Assembly: GCF_004000885.1 (NCBI RefSeq)
Contig: NZ_BIMC01000004.1
Coordinates: 300,875-364,874, forward strand
From: Paenibacillus glucanolyticus NBRC 15330
Lineage (GTDB): Bacteria; Bacillota; Bacilli; Paenibacillales; Paenibacillaceae
Direction: 5' to 3'
DNA length: 64,000 nt
Numbering within the stretch: position 1 is the first letter of the stretch; every line of letters begins with the position of its first letter. Of the stretch, positions 7,911 to 15,802 are shown piece after piece. A program made the position numbers and the translations under genes. A model generated the notes under the pieces. The model worked only from the letters and a program-made list of their open reading frames with translations, made no database searches and was not told the origin of the DNA.

Positions 7911-8456
7911 ATGAGCAGCAACCACAATGACGAGCATGAAGAATCGCACAATCCACCCCGTCTGAAAGAGATGTCCCGCAGACAATTTCTTACATACACG
8001 TTGGGCGGTGCCACAGCTTATATGGCTGCTGGGGTAGTTTTGCCAATGCTTCGCTTTGCCGTTGATCCGATTCTTCAGAATAAAGAAGAAGGATCTTTTG
8101 TAAAGGTAGCGGAAGAGAGCAAAATTACCAACGATCCACAAGAATTCCATTTTGAACTCAAACAGCAGGACGGCTGGTACAACAGTACAGCCACTTTGAC
8201 GGCGTGGATTCGTAAGAACGATCAAGGTGAGATTGTAGCGCTTTCACCAATTTGTAAGCATTTGGGATGCCTTGTTGGATGGAATAACAACAAGAATTTC
8301 CCGGATGAGTACCACTGCCCTTGCCACGGTGCACGTTATACACCGGACGGTAAGAATCTTGCAGTTGCGCCGAAGCCGCTTGACCAGTACGAGACGAAAA
8401 TTGATAACGGCTGGATTTACCTCGGCGCCATCGTGCCAAATACCGTAGTTAAATAG
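7911..8456 (+). CDS. qcrA: Menaquinol:cytochrome c reductase, Rieske iron-sulfur subunit
   Basis: 181 residues from ATG 7911, which has AAAGGGGGT 10 bases upstream; the frame is open from TTG 7887. A twin-arginine motif (SRRQFL, about residues 23-28) precedes a hydrophobic anchor, so the folded Fe-S protein is probably exported by Tat. The [2Fe-2S] ligands are seen as CKHLGC and CPCHGA, giving the two Cys-His pairs and the disulfide cysteines. It passes electrons from menaquinol to cytochrome c in the bc complex. It is first in the qcrABC operon, 15 bp before qcrB. Confidence 0.95.
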   Translation: MSSNHNDEHEESHNPPRLKEMSRRQFLTYTLGGATAYMAAGVVLPMLRFAVDPILQNKEEGSFVKVAEESKITNDPQEFHFELKQQDGWYNSTATLTAWIRKNDQGEIVALSPICKHLGCLVGWNNNKNFPDEYHCPCHGARYTPDGKNLAVAPKPLDQYETKIDNGWIYLGAIVPNTVVK

Positions 8457-8471
8457 GAGGCGTAGATTCAG

Positions 8472-9143
8472 ATGTTGAAGAATGTCTACAACTGGATTGA
8501 TGAACGTCTCGATATCACGCCGATTTGGAGAGACGTTGCAGACCACGAGGTACCGGAACACGTAAACCCGGCGCATCATTTCTCCGCGTTTGTGTACTGT
8601 TTCGGCGGCTTGACGTTTTTTATCACAGTCATCCAGATTCTGTCGGGGATGTTCCTGACGATGTATTATGTGCCCGATATCATAAACGCTTACAACAGTG
8701 TCGAGTACCTGCAAACACAGGTTGCTTTTGGACAGATTGTCCGCGGTATGCATCACTGGGGCGCAAGCTTGGTAATCGTAATGATGTTCCTGCATACGAT
8801 GCGCGTGTTCTTCACAGGCTCTTACAAAGCGCCGCGTGAAATGAACTGGGTAGTCGGCATGCTCATTTTCTTTGTTATGCTCGGTCTTGGTCTGACAGGT
8901 TACCTGCTGCCATGGGATAACAAAGCTTACTTCGCTACAAAAGTTACATTGGAGATTGCGAACTCCGTACCTTGGCTTGGACCAATCATTAAAGAATTGC
9001 TGCAGGGCGGTACGATTGTTGGTGCCGAAACGCTAACACGTTTCTTCGCTATTCACGTATTCTTCCTTCCGGCTGTCCTTCTTGCCCTATTGGTAGGACA
9101 CTTTATTATGATCCGCCGACAAGGTATTTCCGGTCCACTATAA
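8472..9143 (+). CDS. qcrB: Menaquinol:cytochrome c reductase, cytochrome b6-type subunit
   Basis: 223 residues, the short b6-type cytochrome b of Bacillota. Heme histidines are visible in GMHHWGASLVIVMMFLHTMRVFF and in RFFAIHVFFLPAVLLALLVGHF. GYLLPWDNKAYFATKV is the conserved quinol-site region. Four membrane helices are apparent. AGGAGGCG lies upstream of the ATG. The C-terminal b half (subunit IV) is carried on the next gene, which is typical for the group. Confidence 0.95.
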   Translation: MLKNVYNWIDERLDITPIWRDVADHEVPEHVNPAHHFSAFVYCFGGLTFFITVIQILSGMFLTMYYVPDIINAYNSVEYLQTQVAFGQIVRGMHHWGASLVIVMMFLHTMRVFFTGSYKAPREMNWVVGMLIFFVMLGLGLTGYLLPWDNKAYFATKVTLEIANSVPWLGPIIKELLQGGTIVGAETLTRFFAIHVFFLPAVLLALLVGHFIMIRRQGISGPL

Positions 9144-9164
9144 GAAGAAGGGAGGCGCATATTT

Positions 9165-10052
9165 ATGGCACATGGTCATAAATCTGATGAGAAAGTAGTT
9201 TTTGTCGGCGATTCGCGTGTGAAAAAAGGCAGCGGATGGGTTACCCCGCCGGATTACACCGCTTATCCCGGTAAATCAGAAGCGTTCATTCCTAACTTCT
9301 TGCTGAAGGAATGGATGGTTGGGGTCGTTGTGTTGGTCGGATTTCTTGTGCTGACCATCTCGGAACCGGCTCCGCTTGGTTATCCGGCAGATCCGGGGGC
9401 TTCTGTAATCCCGATGCCGGACTGGTACTTCCTGTTCTTGTATGAATACTTGAAGCTTCCTTACGCTTCCGGTGATTATGTCGTTCTCGGTACAATTGGG
9501 GTTTCAGGGGTCGCCTTCGGTGCATTGCTGCTGGTTCCTTTCCTTGATACAGGGAAAGAACGGCGATTCTATAAAAGGCCGATTACTTCGGCACTTATGA
9601 TTCTGTCGTTGTTTGCCGTCATTTATCTGACGAATGCAGCATGGACGCACTATGTGCATGAGTTGGAAGCTACGGGACAGAAGCCTGAGCATATTCAGCG
9701 GGAAGAAGAAGCAGAAGAGAAACATGCAGCGGGACTGCCGACAACCAGCGGCAAGCAGTCGGAAGATAGTATTGTAGCGATTGTGGACAAGGATAATCCG
9801 GCAATGGAAACCTTTAAGACAGCTACATGCATCACCTGTCATGCTGCAGATCTGAAAGGGGCATCCGGTCCATCGCTTCGCGGTGTTGGGGATACCCACA
9901 CCAAGGAAGAGATCATGGCTATCATTGAAAATGGCCAAGGTACTATGCCTCCAATGAAAGGTCAGGCTTTAGGTTTTGGTGTAACCGAAGCAGAGCTTGA
10001 TCAGTTGGCTGAATGGCTTGCAAGCCAGAAAGCAGAAGCTGCTGGAGAGTAA
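9165..10052 (+). CDS. qcrC: Menaquinol:cytochrome c reductase, cytochrome b/c subunit
   Basis: 295 residues. The N-terminal half is subunit IV-like, with three membrane helices and MPDWYFLFLYEYLKLP, the relative of the PEWY quinol-oxidation loop. The C-terminal part is an external cytochrome c domain with one CITCH heme-binding motif and the distal methionine in GTMPPMKG. This fusion is characteristic of Bacillus-type bc complexes. GAAGGGAGGCG precedes the ATG. The operon ends at the terminator at 10067. Confidence 0.95.
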   Translation: MAHGHKSDEKVVFVGDSRVKKGSGWVTPPDYTAYPGKSEAFIPNFLLKEWMVGVVVLVGFLVLTISEPAPLGYPADPGASVIPMPDWYFLFLYEYLKLPYASGDYVVLGTIGVSGVAFGALLLVPFLDTGKERRFYKRPITSALMILSLFAVIYLTNAAWTHYVHELEATGQKPEHIQREEEAEEKHAAGLPTTSGKQSEDSIVAIVDKDNPAMETFKTATCITCHAADLKGASGPSLRGVGDTHTKEEIMAIIENGQGTMPPMKGQALGFGVTEAELDQLAEWLASQKAEAAGE

Positions 10053-10066
10053 TGATACACAGAGGA

Positions 10067-10096
10067 ACCTGACCGCTGATGCGGTCAGGTTTTTTT
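10067..10096 (+). terminator. Terminator of qcrABC
   Basis: ACCTGACCGC-TGAT-GCGGTCAGGT, a perfect 10-bp stem, followed by T7. Confidence 0.92.
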
Positions 10097-10113
10097 AAAT
10101 AGGAAGGGTTTAG

Positions 10114-10142
10114 ATGAAATGTATCGGGCGTTTAGGTATAAT
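10114..10142 (+). promoter_or_regulatory. Candidate promoter of ypjA-ypjB
   Basis: ATGAAA at 10114-10119, 17 bases, TATAAT at 10137-10142, directly after the qcrC terminator and 54 bp before the ypjA start. Confidence 0.5.
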
Positions 10143-10195
10143 CGGCTGTAGCTATGTAATTAGAATACAGTCATATGAGACAAGGAGGACGGAGT

Positions 10196-10828
10196 TTGTC
10201 AATTTCACATCTGTGGAGCCGGGAATTTTTAAGTAAGCGATCGATTCTGTGGTTATTGTTCATATGCAATGCACTTGGAACGATTTATGGATACATATGG
10301 TACGGTGGTCAAATGGTTGACACGGTGAACCACGGCTACATATGGCAGGTCATATTTGTACCGGACAGTCCGACGGCGAGTTTGTTCTTCTGTTTGGCAC
10401 TACTGCTGCTTCTATACCCGCCTAAGCGATTGGGCAGTGCCTTGTTTCAGCAGTTCATTGAGGCATTGGCCGTTGTTACCTCAGTGAAGTACGGGGTATG
10501 GGCAGTTGCCATTATATTTGCAGGACAAGCCCAAGGGGATGTGCTGGCATGGCAGGATTGGATGCTGGTTGCCTCGCATACGGCGATGGCGGTGGAGGCG
10601 CTGCTGTTTGTCCGGTTGTTTCATTACCGCTGGACAGCGCTTACCGGGGCCATCGCATGGACTCTATTGAATGATACAGTGGATTATACTTATGGAGTGT
10701 TTCCTTGGCTGCCGGGGGAGTTATATGATGATCTTTCCGCTGTAGAGCTCTTTACCTACCTCCTGACTCTTTCTAGCGGCTTTGCTGCCTGGATATTCAT
10801 GAGATACGGTAATTCCAAACGACTATAG
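10196..10828 (+). CDS. ypjA: YpjA-like membrane protein (DUF1405)
   Basis: I choose TTG 10196 because AAGGAGG ends 7 bases before it; ATG 10175 in the same frame would place that ribosome binding site inside the gene. The product has 210 residues and about six hydrophobic helices (for example SILWLLFICNALGTIYGYIWYGG and SLFFCLALLLLLYP). It corresponds by position and character to B. subtilis YpjA, a DUF1405 membrane protein of unknown role encoded after qcrC. Many aromatic residues line the helices. Confidence 0.8.
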   Translation: MSISHLWSREFLSKRSILWLLFICNALGTIYGYIWYGGQMVDTVNHGYIWQVIFVPDSPTASLFFCLALLLLLYPPKRLGSALFQQFIEALAVVTSVKYGVWAVAIIFAGQAQGDVLAWQDWMLVASHTAMAVEALLFVRLFHYRWTALTGAIAWTLLNDTVDYTYGVFPWLPGELYDDLSAVELFTYLLTLSSGFAAWIFMRYGNSKRL

Positions 10829-10854
10829 CCAATTCGGCAATACAGTTCTATGCA

Positions 10855-10890
10855 CATCCCTTCTGCCATACATATACGGTAGGAGGGATG
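10855..10890 (+). promoter_or_regulatory. Hairpin that sequesters the ypjB ribosome binding site
   Basis: CATCCCTTCT (10855-10864) pairs over 10 bp, with one G-U, with AGGAGGGATG (10881-10890). A further GCC/GGT inside extends it to 13 bp with a loop of 10. The 3' arm contains the complete Shine-Dalgarno AGGAGGG. There is no T-tract, so it is not a terminator. Confidence 0.65.
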
Positions 10891-10894
10891 TCCC

Positions 10895-11752
10895 ATGTTT
10901 CGAACCTTTCGCAAGCTCCTGCTGGTCCTGTCTGCACTATTGCTGCTGCATGCCATCAGCATCTGTGATCCTATATGGGCTGATCCCGTGAGTGGAGATA
11001 CGGAAAACTCGCCCGCTGCTTCCATTCAGGCCAAAGCGCTGAATAAGGAAGTAGAGCAGCTGTACCGTCATGTGGAGGAAGGCAATGTACAAGCCGTGCT
11101 TGAGGATACCCGCCGGGTATCCAGCCTTTTTGAAGCTTCCTCATTTCAGGGATTGACCGGAGTTGAAGGTATTCATGCACTGGCCGAGAGCATTTTGGAG
11201 ATGAAAGAAGCTACTGCAAGAGCCGTGCAGGAACCTCAGCACTGGATGAGGTCTGCAGGTAAACTCCGCATGGCATCAGACAGCTTGATTCATTCGAGGG
11301 ATGCATTATGGCTCCAGTACTTCAAGGTGATTCGTGAAGATCTTAGAGTAATGGGGCAGTATGCCGCGCAGCAGGATAAACCCGGCATGAAAAGGGCTTA
11401 CGACAGCCTGGAAGAACATTATGAGCTCATACGCCCGTCCATCGTTATTCAGCGAAAGCCTGAGGATGTGAACATGATTGAATCCTGGATTTCCTATGCG
11501 GGTGGTCTGGTGACCTCTGGAGAAACATCCGAAGTACAAAGAGTGCTGCCGCAGGGCGAGGAAATGATGAATATGCTGTTTGGCAAGAAGAAGGATGAGC
11601 CGGCCCTTGCTCCTCTGGCAGAGGTTAGGGAGCCTTGGACATGGCAGCTGGTCATCGGTGCCTTCATCCTGGCAGCTTTAACGTTTGTAGGCTATCGCAA
11701 ATATCGCGGTCAGCAGTATAGCTCTAAACCGATGTTTCCGCGTAAATTGTAA
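10895..11752 (+). CDS. ypjB: Sporulation protein YpjB
   Basis: 285 residues. An N-terminal signal sequence (KLLLVLSALLLLHAISI, cleavage perhaps after PIWA) is followed by a mostly helical extracytoplasmic domain. A C-terminal membrane helix (WQLVIGAFILAALTFVGY) and the basic tail RKYRGQQYSSKPMFPRKL end the protein. This matches the YpjB family, annotated as sporulation proteins from Bacillus genetics. Translation may be controlled by the hairpin over its ribosome binding site. It lies 66 bp after ypjA. Confidence 0.8.
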   Translation: MFRTFRKLLLVLSALLLLHAISICDPIWADPVSGDTENSPAASIQAKALNKEVEQLYRHVEEGNVQAVLEDTRRVSSLFEASSFQGLTGVEGIHALAESILEMKEATARAVQEPQHWMRSAGKLRMASDSLIHSRDALWLQYFKVIREDLRVMGQYAAQQDKPGMKRAYDSLEEHYELIRPSIVIQRKPEDVNMIESWISYAGGLVTSGETSEVQRVLPQGEEMMNMLFGKKKDEPALAPLAEVREPWTWQLVIGAFILAALTFVGYRKYRGQQYSSKPMFPRKL

Positions 11753-11777
11753 GCAACATATGATATGAGTTCGAAGC

Positions 11778-11797
11778 AGCCCGGTGCAAACCGGGCT
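11778..11797. terminator. Terminator between convergent ypjB and the YitT gene
   Basis: AGCCCGGT-GCAA-ACCGGGCT, an 8-bp GC-rich stem, followed on + by ATTCCTCTTT. It overlaps the stop codon of the minus-strand gene. Confidence 0.7.
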
Positions 11798-12665
11798 ATT
11801 CCTCTTTAAATCCTTCCCCGTGGACATCATTGACATCGTTAATGATCATGAACGCACGAGGATCAATGGATTTGGCTATTTCGGTCAGTCGGCGGATCTC
11901 CTGTCTGGACACTACGCAGTAAACCATATGTTTGGCTTGTTTGGAGTAGACACCGATGGCGGGAATAAGCGTAACCCCGCGTTCCATATCGATGGTGATG
12001 CGTTCGGCGATCTCGGGGGCATGATCACTAATGATGGTAAAAGCTCTGGCAGCATAGGCACCCTCCTGTATAAAATCGATGACCTTCGAAGCAATGAACA
12101 CGGCAACCAGGGTATATAAAATCCGTTCGAGCGGGATAAAGAATAACGAAAGCCCGATAATCAAAATATCAAGTGACAGTATGATCTGACCCATACTGAA
12201 GCCGAACTTGCGATTAATGATTCTGGCGATAATATCGGAGCCGCCGGTGGTTCCGCCGAATCGAAACACAATGCCGAGCCCAGCCCCAAGCGTTACGCCT
12301 GCATAGAGAGACGCGAGAATATAATCATGCTCTGTCCGAAACGGCACAATATATCCCCGATTGATCAGCATCTCGAATAACCAGAGGAACAGGGTTAGTG
12401 AGGCGATACCGAGACCCGTATAGATGGACTGGCGCTTTCCGAGGATTTTCATTCCAACCAAAAATAGCGGAATATTTAATACCATGGTCGAGATGGACGG
12501 GGAAATGTTGAAGGCGTAATTGAGAAGGACGGTGATGCCGGTGACTCCACCTTCCATGAGTTCATTCGGAATGATGAAATAGAGCAGACCGAATGCGTAT
12601 ATGGCAGAACCGATGATGATTGGAATCATCGTTCGAAGCTGATGCATCAACATGGATGTTCTCAT
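11796..12665 (-). CDS. ypjC: YitT family membrane protein (YpjC-like)
   Basis: 289 residues. About five or six membrane helices fill residues 15-190 (IIIGSAIYAFGLLYFIIP, GGVTGITVLLNYAF, GLGIVFRFGGTTGGSDIIARI), followed by a soluble C-terminal DUF2179 domain (RAFTIISDHAPEIAERI ... GGYSKQ-like region to the end). The GGTTGG(S/T)DI motif is characteristic of the family, whose transport role is not settled. It is convergent with ypjB and divergent from mazG. In Bacillus the paralogue at this position is ypjC. Confidence 0.85.
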   Translation of the reverse strand: MRTSMLMHQLRTMIPIIIGSAIYAFGLLYFIIPNELMEGGVTGITVLLNYAFNISPSISTMVLNIPLFLVGMKILGKRQSIYTGLGIASLTLFLWLFEMLINRGYIVPFRTEHDYILASLYAGVTLGAGLGIVFRFGGTTGGSDIIARIINRKFGFSMGQIILSLDILIIGLSLFFIPLERILYTLVAVFIASKVIDFIQEGAYAARAFTIISDHAPEIAERITIDMERGVTLIPAIGVYSKQAKHMVYCVVSRQEIRRLTEIAKSIDPRAFMIINDVNDVHGEGFKEE

Positions 12666-12899
12666 AAGACCTCCTGAATTTCCTGTAGTGGACTGTATCC
12701 GTATGTCTGGTTAACTCGTATCCCTAACTAGTATGTGCCGATAATGTTGCAGCAATAAAAATTTATTTGTTTTCAAATGGGCTTTACGATAACATAGGTT
12801 TAAAACCTGTCGCCGTGACGACAAGTGAAAGCTGCTGAAGACTTCATGTTGGAAGCTTACTGCGCAGTGAAGGGAGTTATCGGAATCTTGGAAAAATCA

Positions 12900-13217
12900 A
12901 TGGCTGAAATGCAGCAGGAAGTCGATCGATATATATCACAGTTCAAGGAAGGTTATTTCAGTCCTTTATCCATGATGGCCCGGATGTCGGAAGAGGTCGG
13001 CGAGCTTGCCAGAGAGGTTAATCATCAGTTTGGCGAGAAGCCGAAGAAAGCGGATGAAGCGGATAATTCCATTGAAATGGAACTTGGAGATATCCTGTTT
13101 ATCACCATCTGTTTTGCCAATTCGCTTGGCATTGATCTGGCGGAGGCCCATAATAAAGTCATGCATAAATTTTCGACGCGTGATGCCGATCGTTGGACGA
13201 AAATAAACACCGATTAG
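12900..13217 (+). CDS. ypjD: MazG-family nucleotide pyrophosphohydrolase-like protein (YpjD)
   Basis: 105 residues from ATG 12900. The open frame reaches back to GTG 12825, and TTG 12888 has AGGGAG upstream, so the start is uncertain. The MazG helices with acidic metal ligands are visible: ARMSEEVGELAREVNHQFGEKPKK, then MELGDILFITICFANSLGID, i.e. the EExxE...ExxD pattern. B. subtilis YpjD is nearly colinear with it (EVDRYISQFKEGYFSPL). It presumably hydrolyses non-canonical or excess NTPs. It starts the run of genes leading to dapB. Confidence 0.88.
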   Translation: MAEMQQEVDRYISQFKEGYFSPLSMMARMSEEVGELAREVNHQFGEKPKKADEADNSIEMELGDILFITICFANSLGIDLAEAHNKVMHKFSTRDADRWTKINTD

Positions 13218-13266
13218 GCTGCTGCTACATATGCTGTACCAAACCCGCTGTGGGGAGGGACAGCCA

Positions 13267-13806
13267 GTGAAACCTGAAAGCTATATACAAAAAGCATATC
13301 GATGCATCCTTCAAAATGATTTCGACGAGGCGTTGCGTTGGTTTGAGCAAGCGATTGCCGCTAATCCCGGAGATGCTGAAGTCCACTACCGATGCTCCAT
13401 CACCTATGGCAGAAGCAACAAGCTGGATATGGCGATCATTCACGCGGAAGAAGCCGTAAGATTGCAGCCTGACAAACCGGAGTATGGTGTTCATTTACAG
13501 CATATTAAGGCTGCAGAACTGGTGCAGCGAGCCCGAAAAATGGTGGAGAACCGCAAGGATGTCACCAAGACGGAGCTGTATCAGGCCATATCGCATCTGA
13601 AATCAGCCGTAGCGATGGACCCTTTATATGCTCAGGCGTATGTATGGCTGGCCCTTGTCTATAGTGAACTCGACGAGCACGCGCTTGCCATATCCACGCT
13701 TAAAGAAGTCATTGCGCTGTATCCTCAGGAAAGTGGTCTTCAGTATATTATGGAGGAGCTTAAACAGCGCTTGAGATCATATTTGCAGAATTCAGCATCG
13801 GATTGA
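13267..13806 (+). CDS. Tetratricopeptide repeat protein
   Basis: 179 residues starting at GTG 13267, which has GGGGAGG 8 bases upstream; an upstream ATG at 13231 lacks such a site. The sequence reads as successive TPR units: AYRCILQNDFDEALRWFEQA, the following HYRCSITYGRSNKLDMAIIHAE, and AYVWLALVYSELDEHALAIS. No signal peptide or membrane segment is seen. It is probably a cytoplasmic protein-interaction module of unknown partner. It sits between ypjD and dapB and is likely in the same transcript. Confidence 0.85.
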   Translation: MKPESYIQKAYRCILQNDFDEALRWFEQAIAANPGDAEVHYRCSITYGRSNKLDMAIIHAEEAVRLQPDKPEYGVHLQHIKAAELVQRARKMVENRKDVTKTELYQAISHLKSAVAMDPLYAQAYVWLALVYSELDEHALAISTLKEVIALYPQESGLQYIMEELKQRLRSYLQNSASD

Positions 13807-13822
13807 AAGTGAGGAAATGTAG

Positions 13823-14626
13823 ATGGCAAACAAAATGAAAGTAGCGGTCGTCGGTGCCGGCGGCCGTATGGGTAAAGAAGTTGTGAAGCTGGTGCTAGGT
13901 GATGAGGAACTGGAACTGGTAGCAGCCGTAGGAAAATCTGATGCAGGCGCAGACGCAGGGACACTTGTTGGTCTGCCAGCCTGCGGCATCCGCGTAACAT
14001 CCGATTTGGAAATGGCGCTGGTTGAATCCAGACCGGATGTTATGGTTGATTTTACAACTCCGCAATTTGCTTACAGCAACACGGCGCTGGCTATTAAGCA
14101 TGGTGTGCGTCCGATTATAGGCACAACCGGTTTCACTCCGGAGCAAATCGAAGAGTTGGACAAGCAGTGTGCGGAGCAGAATATCGGCGGTTTAATTGCC
14201 CCGAACTTCTCCATTGGAGCCATCCTCATGATGAAGTTTGCTGCCCAAGCGGCAAAATATTTGCCACATGTTGAGATTATTGAAACCCATGGCGACCAGA
14301 AGCTGGATGCTCCGTCCGGCACCTCGATAAAAACAGCAGAAATGATTGCACAGAACCGTGAGGAAATTCGCCAAGGCAATCCGAAGGAAGAGGAAGTAAT
14401 TGAAGGTGCCAGAGGCGGTTATTATAACGGCTTCCGCATACACAGCGTCCGTTTGCCGGGTGTATTCGCGCAGCAGGAAGTTATTTTTGGAGGATACGGT
14501 CAAAGTCTGAAGATCCGTCATGATTCCTATGAGCGTGCAGCTTATATGCCAGGTGTAAAGATGGCAATGGAGAAGGTAATGAGTTATACCGGCTTGGTCT
14601 ATGGATTTGATCATTTTATTGACTAA
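13823..14626 (+). CDS. dapB: 4-hydroxy-tetrahydrodipicolinate reductase
   Basis: 267 residues; NAD(P)H-dependent reduction on the lysine/diaminopimelate route. The N-terminal dinucleotide motif is VVGAGGRMGKEV. GTTGFTP and APNFSIGA follow in their usual places. The substrate loop reads ETHGDQKLDAPSGTS; in many DapB proteins the first two positions after ET are both histidine, whereas here the second is glycine, while the first His and the Lys are kept. GAGGAAATGTAG precedes the ATG. mgsA follows after 18 bp. Confidence 0.95.
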   Translation: MANKMKVAVVGAGGRMGKEVVKLVLGDEELELVAAVGKSDAGADAGTLVGLPACGIRVTSDLEMALVESRPDVMVDFTTPQFAYSNTALAIKHGVRPIIGTTGFTPEQIEELDKQCAEQNIGGLIAPNFSIGAILMMKFAAQAAKYLPHVEIIETHGDQKLDAPSGTSIKTAEMIAQNREEIRQGNPKEEEVIEGARGGYYNGFRIHSVRLPGVFAQQEVIFGGYGQSLKIRHDSYERAAYMPGVKMAMEKVMSYTGLVYGFDHFID

Positions 14627-14644
14627 CATAGGGGAGAAATGACT

Positions 14645-15064
14645 ATGAATATTGCATTTATCGCTCATGACCGTAAAAAAGAGGAAATGGTCAATTTCGT
14701 TATTGCATATGAAAGTGTATTTGAAGATCATAAACTGTACTCCACAGGCACGACAGGTACCCGTATTATGGAACAAACCCAGCTCAGCATACATCGCTTT
14801 GCTTCGGGCCCGCTTGGCGGCGACCAGCAGATTGGAGCGCTCGTAGCGGATAATGAAATGGATTTAATTATTTTTCTACGCGATCCCTTGATGGCACAGC
14901 CTCATGAGCCGGACATTAACGCACTGCTTCGTTTATGCGACGTGCAGGGAATTCCGCTTGCAACCAATGTAGCCACTGCAGAAATTCTCGTCAAAGCGCT
15001 GGACCGCGGGGATTTTGCATGGAGAGAGCTTGTGCACAAATACAAACCGGGCGTGGACAGCTAA
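14645..15064 (+). CDS. mgsA: Methylglyoxal synthase
   Basis: 139 residues from ATG 14645, which has GGGGAG 8 bases upstream; ATG 14639 is too close to that site. It converts dihydroxyacetone phosphate to methylglyoxal. [22 protein letters not shown] (phosphate-binding), [12 protein letters not shown] and the catalytic aspartates in FLRDPL and CDVQGIP are all present. Its stop overlaps the start of bshB1 (TAATG), so the two are translationally coupled. In Bacillus this pairing connects methylglyoxal production with bacillithiol, which detoxifies it. Confidence 0.95.
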   Translation: MNIAFIAHDRKKEEMVNFVIAYESVFEDHKLYSTGTTGTRIMEQTQLSIHRFASGPLGGDQQIGALVADNEMDLIIFLRDPLMAQPHEPDINALLRLCDVQGIPLATNVATAEILVKALDRGDFAWRELVHKYKPGVDS

Positions 15065-15771
15065 TGAACAACAAGCTGGATATTTTAATCTTCGGGGCAC
15101 ACGCAGACGATGCCGAGATTGGAATGGCAGGAACGATTGCGAAGCATGCGGCGGCAGGACTGTCTATCGGGATTTGTGACCTGACGCAGGCAGAGATGTC
15201 ATCCAATGGAACGGTCTCCATTCGCAAAGCAGAGGCAGATCATGCTGCCAGTGTGCTGGATCTCAAGGTCCGTACGAATCTGGGATTGCCGGATCGAGGT
15301 TTATTCGTCACACCTGAGCATATTGAGCTGGTGACAGCAGAAATCCGCAGGTTTGCTCCTTCGGTTGTGTTTGCACCCTATTGGGAAGATCGTCATCCCG
15401 ATCATGTGGCCTGCAGTCGTTTGGTAGAAGAAGCGGTGTTCAATGCAAAACTTCGACGCTATATGCCGGAGCACTCACCGGTCAAAGTGGACGAGCTTTA
15501 TTTTTATTTCATCAATGACATAGGAAGAGCGGATTTGGTCGTTGACGTTACGGATTATTATTCAGTTAAAGAGCAAGCCTTGTCTTGTTACCGTTCCCAA
15601 TTCCAGAAGGCTGAAGAGGATGCAGTCTCTACCCCTTTGACAGAGGGATACATAGAGCGTGTGCGGGCCAGGGATTCGTTGCTTGGAGCGCGCAGGCTTA
15701 TTCCTTATGCAGAAGGTTTTGCTTGTAAAAGTCCATATGTTGTTCATCTATTCGGCTCCAAGCAGGCATAA
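15064..15771 (+). CDS. bshB1: Bacillithiol biosynthesis deacetylase BshB1
   Basis: 235 residues; a PIG-L/LmbE-fold zinc hydrolase that deacetylates GlcNAc-malate. GAHADDAEIGMAGT near the N-terminus supplies the His-Asp-Asp metal motif, and YWEDRHPDHVACSRLV supplies the second histidines. The ATG overlaps the mgsA stop by one base. bshA follows 31 bp later, giving two of the three bacillithiol steps side by side, as in B. subtilis. Confidence 0.95.
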   Translation: MNNKLDILIFGAHADDAEIGMAGTIAKHAAAGLSIGICDLTQAEMSSNGTVSIRKAEADHAASVLDLKVRTNLGLPDRGLFVTPEHIELVTAEIRRFAPSVVFAPYWEDRHPDHVACSRLVEEAVFNAKLRRYMPEHSPVKVDELYFYFINDIGRADLVVDVTDYYSVKEQALSCYRSQFQKAEEDAVSTPLTEGYIERVRARDSLLGARRLIPYAEGFACKSPYVVHLFGSKQA

Positions 15772-15802
15772 TATATAGAGGCGTAGATAAAGGAGGCCTG
15801 AC

